From Poronia punctata (taxonomy: Eukaryota > Ascomycota > Sordariomycetes > Xylariales > Xylariaceae), in assembly GCA_022579005.1 (NCBI GenBank), contig MU401508.1:124001-188000 (forward strand): 64,000 bases of DNA, written 5' to 3'. Both the position numbers and the translations under genes were made by a program. This document shows, one piece after another, positions 62,043-64,000 of this stretch. The notes beneath the pieces were generated by a model that was given only the letters and a program-made list of their open reading frames with translations, made no database searches and was not told the DNA's origin. The number at the start of each line of letters is the position of its first letter. Positions within the stretch are counted from its first letter, which is position 1.

Positions 62043-64000
62043 ATGGCGTCCGAAAAAGGTCCTGTCGCGACGGAAGCCCCGCCCTTCGCACCGGCCGCGC
62101 CCCAGACGTCTTCCAATAATGCGTCCGTCGAGGCTATAGCTGCCGAGGCCGCTCGTGCGACGCAGACTGCACTGTCACTAAAACGTCCCCGAGAAGCTAC
62201 GCCCACCTCGCCGTCCTCCGTTTTGCCCGCCACCTTTAGCTCCGACCTGCCCTTGTCCCCGAGCAAGGCTGCGCGGATCGCTGGACTGGCGTCGCGGCAC
62301 TCCCCTGCGCCGATGACAGCAGCTGCTGCGCTCGAAGATGAACGGCAGAGAGAGGAAGAGGATTATAAGTTTCAAGTCTCCGGTGCCAGCGACAACCCCG
62401 CCTATAGGGCACATACTGCATTAATGTCGGCAAGTGCTCTTGCTATGAGTCGACCTCAGGAGGAGATTCAGGGTAACTCCCAGCCAAGGGAAACCGGGGA
62501 TGTTGCAGAAGTCGCGGAGCCTAGACGACCCGAGGAAACCGCGGATGCTATTAGCGCTGCGGCCACCGTAGGCGCCGGCGAAACAAGGGAGATAACAGAA
62601 CCCAGGGCTGTCACAGAGAACGTCGAGAGGGGGACAACTGGCGACACCGGGGGTTCTTCAGGGGCAGGCGCAGGACCCCCGCCGGCTGGTTCTCCCTCTG
62701 TCACCATGTCCACGCCTGATATGAACGATGCGCAGCCTAAAGTAGACATGGCCCAGGACGATAGTGCGGCACACATTGCCAGATTAGCTGAAGCTGGCGG
62801 GCACATCGACACTAATCCACAGCCTATGGCGATTGATGGGGGCAACAACGGGTCCGAGTTTCCTTCCCAACCGGCTGGCCATATGGAGGATAAGGGGGTT
62901 CAGTCACTGCCATACCCGGGTATTCTACCTGCAAACGTCGACATGCCGGCGCCTCCAGCCCGTGGCATGAGCATGCCTATTACGCCGAACACTCAAACCC
63001 CGAGGTCGCCAAACTCGAAAAAGCACAAATGCCCCTATTGCGAAACAGAATTCACCCGCCATCACAATCTCAAGAGTCATTTGTTGACGCATAGCCAAGA
63101 AAAGCCCTTCGTATGTCAGACGTGCAATATGCGTTTCCGCAGACTGCATGATTTGAAGCGTCATTCAAAGCTGCACACTGGCGAGAAGCCGCATATATGC
63201 CCAAAGTGTGATCGCAAGTTCGCACGGGGCGACGCTCTGGCGCGGCATAGCAAAGGACCTGGCGGATGTGTTGGTCGCCGAAGTAGCATGGGAAGCTACC
63301 TTGGCGAAGACGATCACGATGTCAGTCGGCTAGAAGGCGATGAGTCAGCAATGGCTGGTGTGATATACGACAACGCCATGAACGATCCTGGCATGTCAGA
63401 GGAAGATAGACGTCGTCTTAGTAGCGTGCCGAGTATCAAGGCTCATCATGTCGAAGGTATATCAATCAATCAGCCCCACTTCTCTTTGTCAATAGCTCAC
63501 TGACACATTCTGGCTAGGCGGCAACCAAGGTCAACCCTTCCATAATGATGCCGAACGTGGCTCCACAACTTCGGCGTCTCACACGGCAGGCAATAGTATT
63601 CCGTCGATGGCCCTGGGTGCTTCTAGTCTTTCCTCCATGTTTACTGGATCTGGTATGACAGAAAGTCCTAAACCTCTGAGCCCCGGACTTCAAGCTCAAG
63701 ATTCGGCCAATGCTGCGAGGCAACGGTCTCCAAGTTTGACTGCGCAATTTCAACAACAGCAACAGGCTCAACAATTCGGCCGCCATCAGTCCGAACGCCG
63801 TATGTCACCCGGTTCGTATTATGACACGTTACACATGGCAATATCTAATACTGAGACCAACCCAGTGCCCGGATACGCTACTGCCGACGCTGCCAGATTT
63901 GCCGCCTCTGTCATTGCCGAACAGGGGTCTGATAATTCCGGCCAGCAGCAGCCTATGTCGGGTTCTGTCACGGGCCAGACACGGACTCCAAGCGGCAATG
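62043..64000 (+). CDS. C2H2 zinc-finger transcription factor, Azf1-like (3' end outside window)
   Basis: Nuclear DNA-binding regulator, cut by the window edge. Exon 1 is 62043-63456; a 61-nt intron with CTGAC branch point ends at 63517 and joins in phase 1, giving AHHVEGGNQGQPFHN. The N-terminal 325 residues are disordered and rich in Ala, Pro, Ser and acidic residues. Three fingers follow: 330-350 (CPYCETEFTRHHNLKSHLLTH), 358-378, and 386-409, the last ending in Cys (GPGGC). The spacers SQEKPF and TGEKPH are standard linkers. The array with GPGGCVGRRSS after it resembles fungal Azf1-type factors. The tail is Gln-rich (QQQQQAQQ) and includes GYATADAARFAASVIAEQ. A second in-frame 54-nt intron (63812-63865) is possible. 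At least 633 residues are encoded here if it is not removed. Confidence 0.88.

Noticed and set aside
62468..62848. 126-codon minus-strand frame in the C2H2 gene
   Set aside because: Shadow of the GC-rich disordered N-terminal region.
1..64000. Biosynthetic gene cluster around FAS1
   Set aside because: No polyketide synthase, NRPS, P450 or other tailoring enzyme is present, and the FAS1 copy has the primary-metabolism form.

Overview
The window looks like a nuclear scaffold from a filamentous ascomycete, most likely a sordariomycete. The reasons are short spliceosomal introns (52 to 133 nt) with CTAAT/CTGAC-type branch points, a beta-type fatty acid synthase subunit that starts in the way typical of the class, and a set of typical fungal genes: a SUN-family wall protein, an AA11-like LPMO, an Anp1-family mannosyltransferase, Pex4 and FMP42. 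An order such as Xylariales would fit the large TAGGTA-rich spacers, but that is inference. I find twelve supportable protein genes in 64 kb, which is sparse, and no convincing tRNA, rRNA, CRISPR array or intact transposon.

Layout. 1-3.2 kb is spacer ending in a FAS1 leader that contains an upstream ORF. 3.2-9.5 kb holds FAS1 (+). 9.5-19.5 kb is a 10-kb spacer with small repeats. 19.5-20.7 kb holds a bZIP-ankyrin regulator (+). 20.7-31.2 kb is a second 10-kb spacer. 31.2-41.3 kb is the densest part: an SGNH hydrolase (-), guanine deaminase (+), a secreted AA11-like LPMO (-), a PTPA-family phosphatase activator (+) and a Pro/Ser-rich unknown (-). 44.2-49.9 kb holds Mnn9-like mannosyltransferase (+), Pex4 (-) and an FMP42-like transporter (-), with an assembly gap of ten Ns between Pex4 and FMP42. 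52.6-53.9 kb holds a SUN-family wall protein (-). 53.9-62.0 kb is spacer. 62.0 kb to the end holds an Azf1-like C2H2 factor (+) that runs off the window.

The genes do not form a pathway or a biosynthetic cluster. They cover housekeeping and wall functions: cytosolic fatty acid synthesis, purine salvage/catabolism, Golgi mannan elongation, peroxisomal receptor recycling, PP2A activation, wall remodelling and polysaccharide oxidation. I did not find a clear new multi-gene system. The observations I would check first are an in-frame upstream ORF before FAS1 that reads like a mitochondrial presequence, the bZIP-ankyrin protein with a very short zipper and an overlapping upstream ORF, a dispersed ACCTAGGT octamer found only in spacers, and the pure G/C tracts in and beside Pex4.
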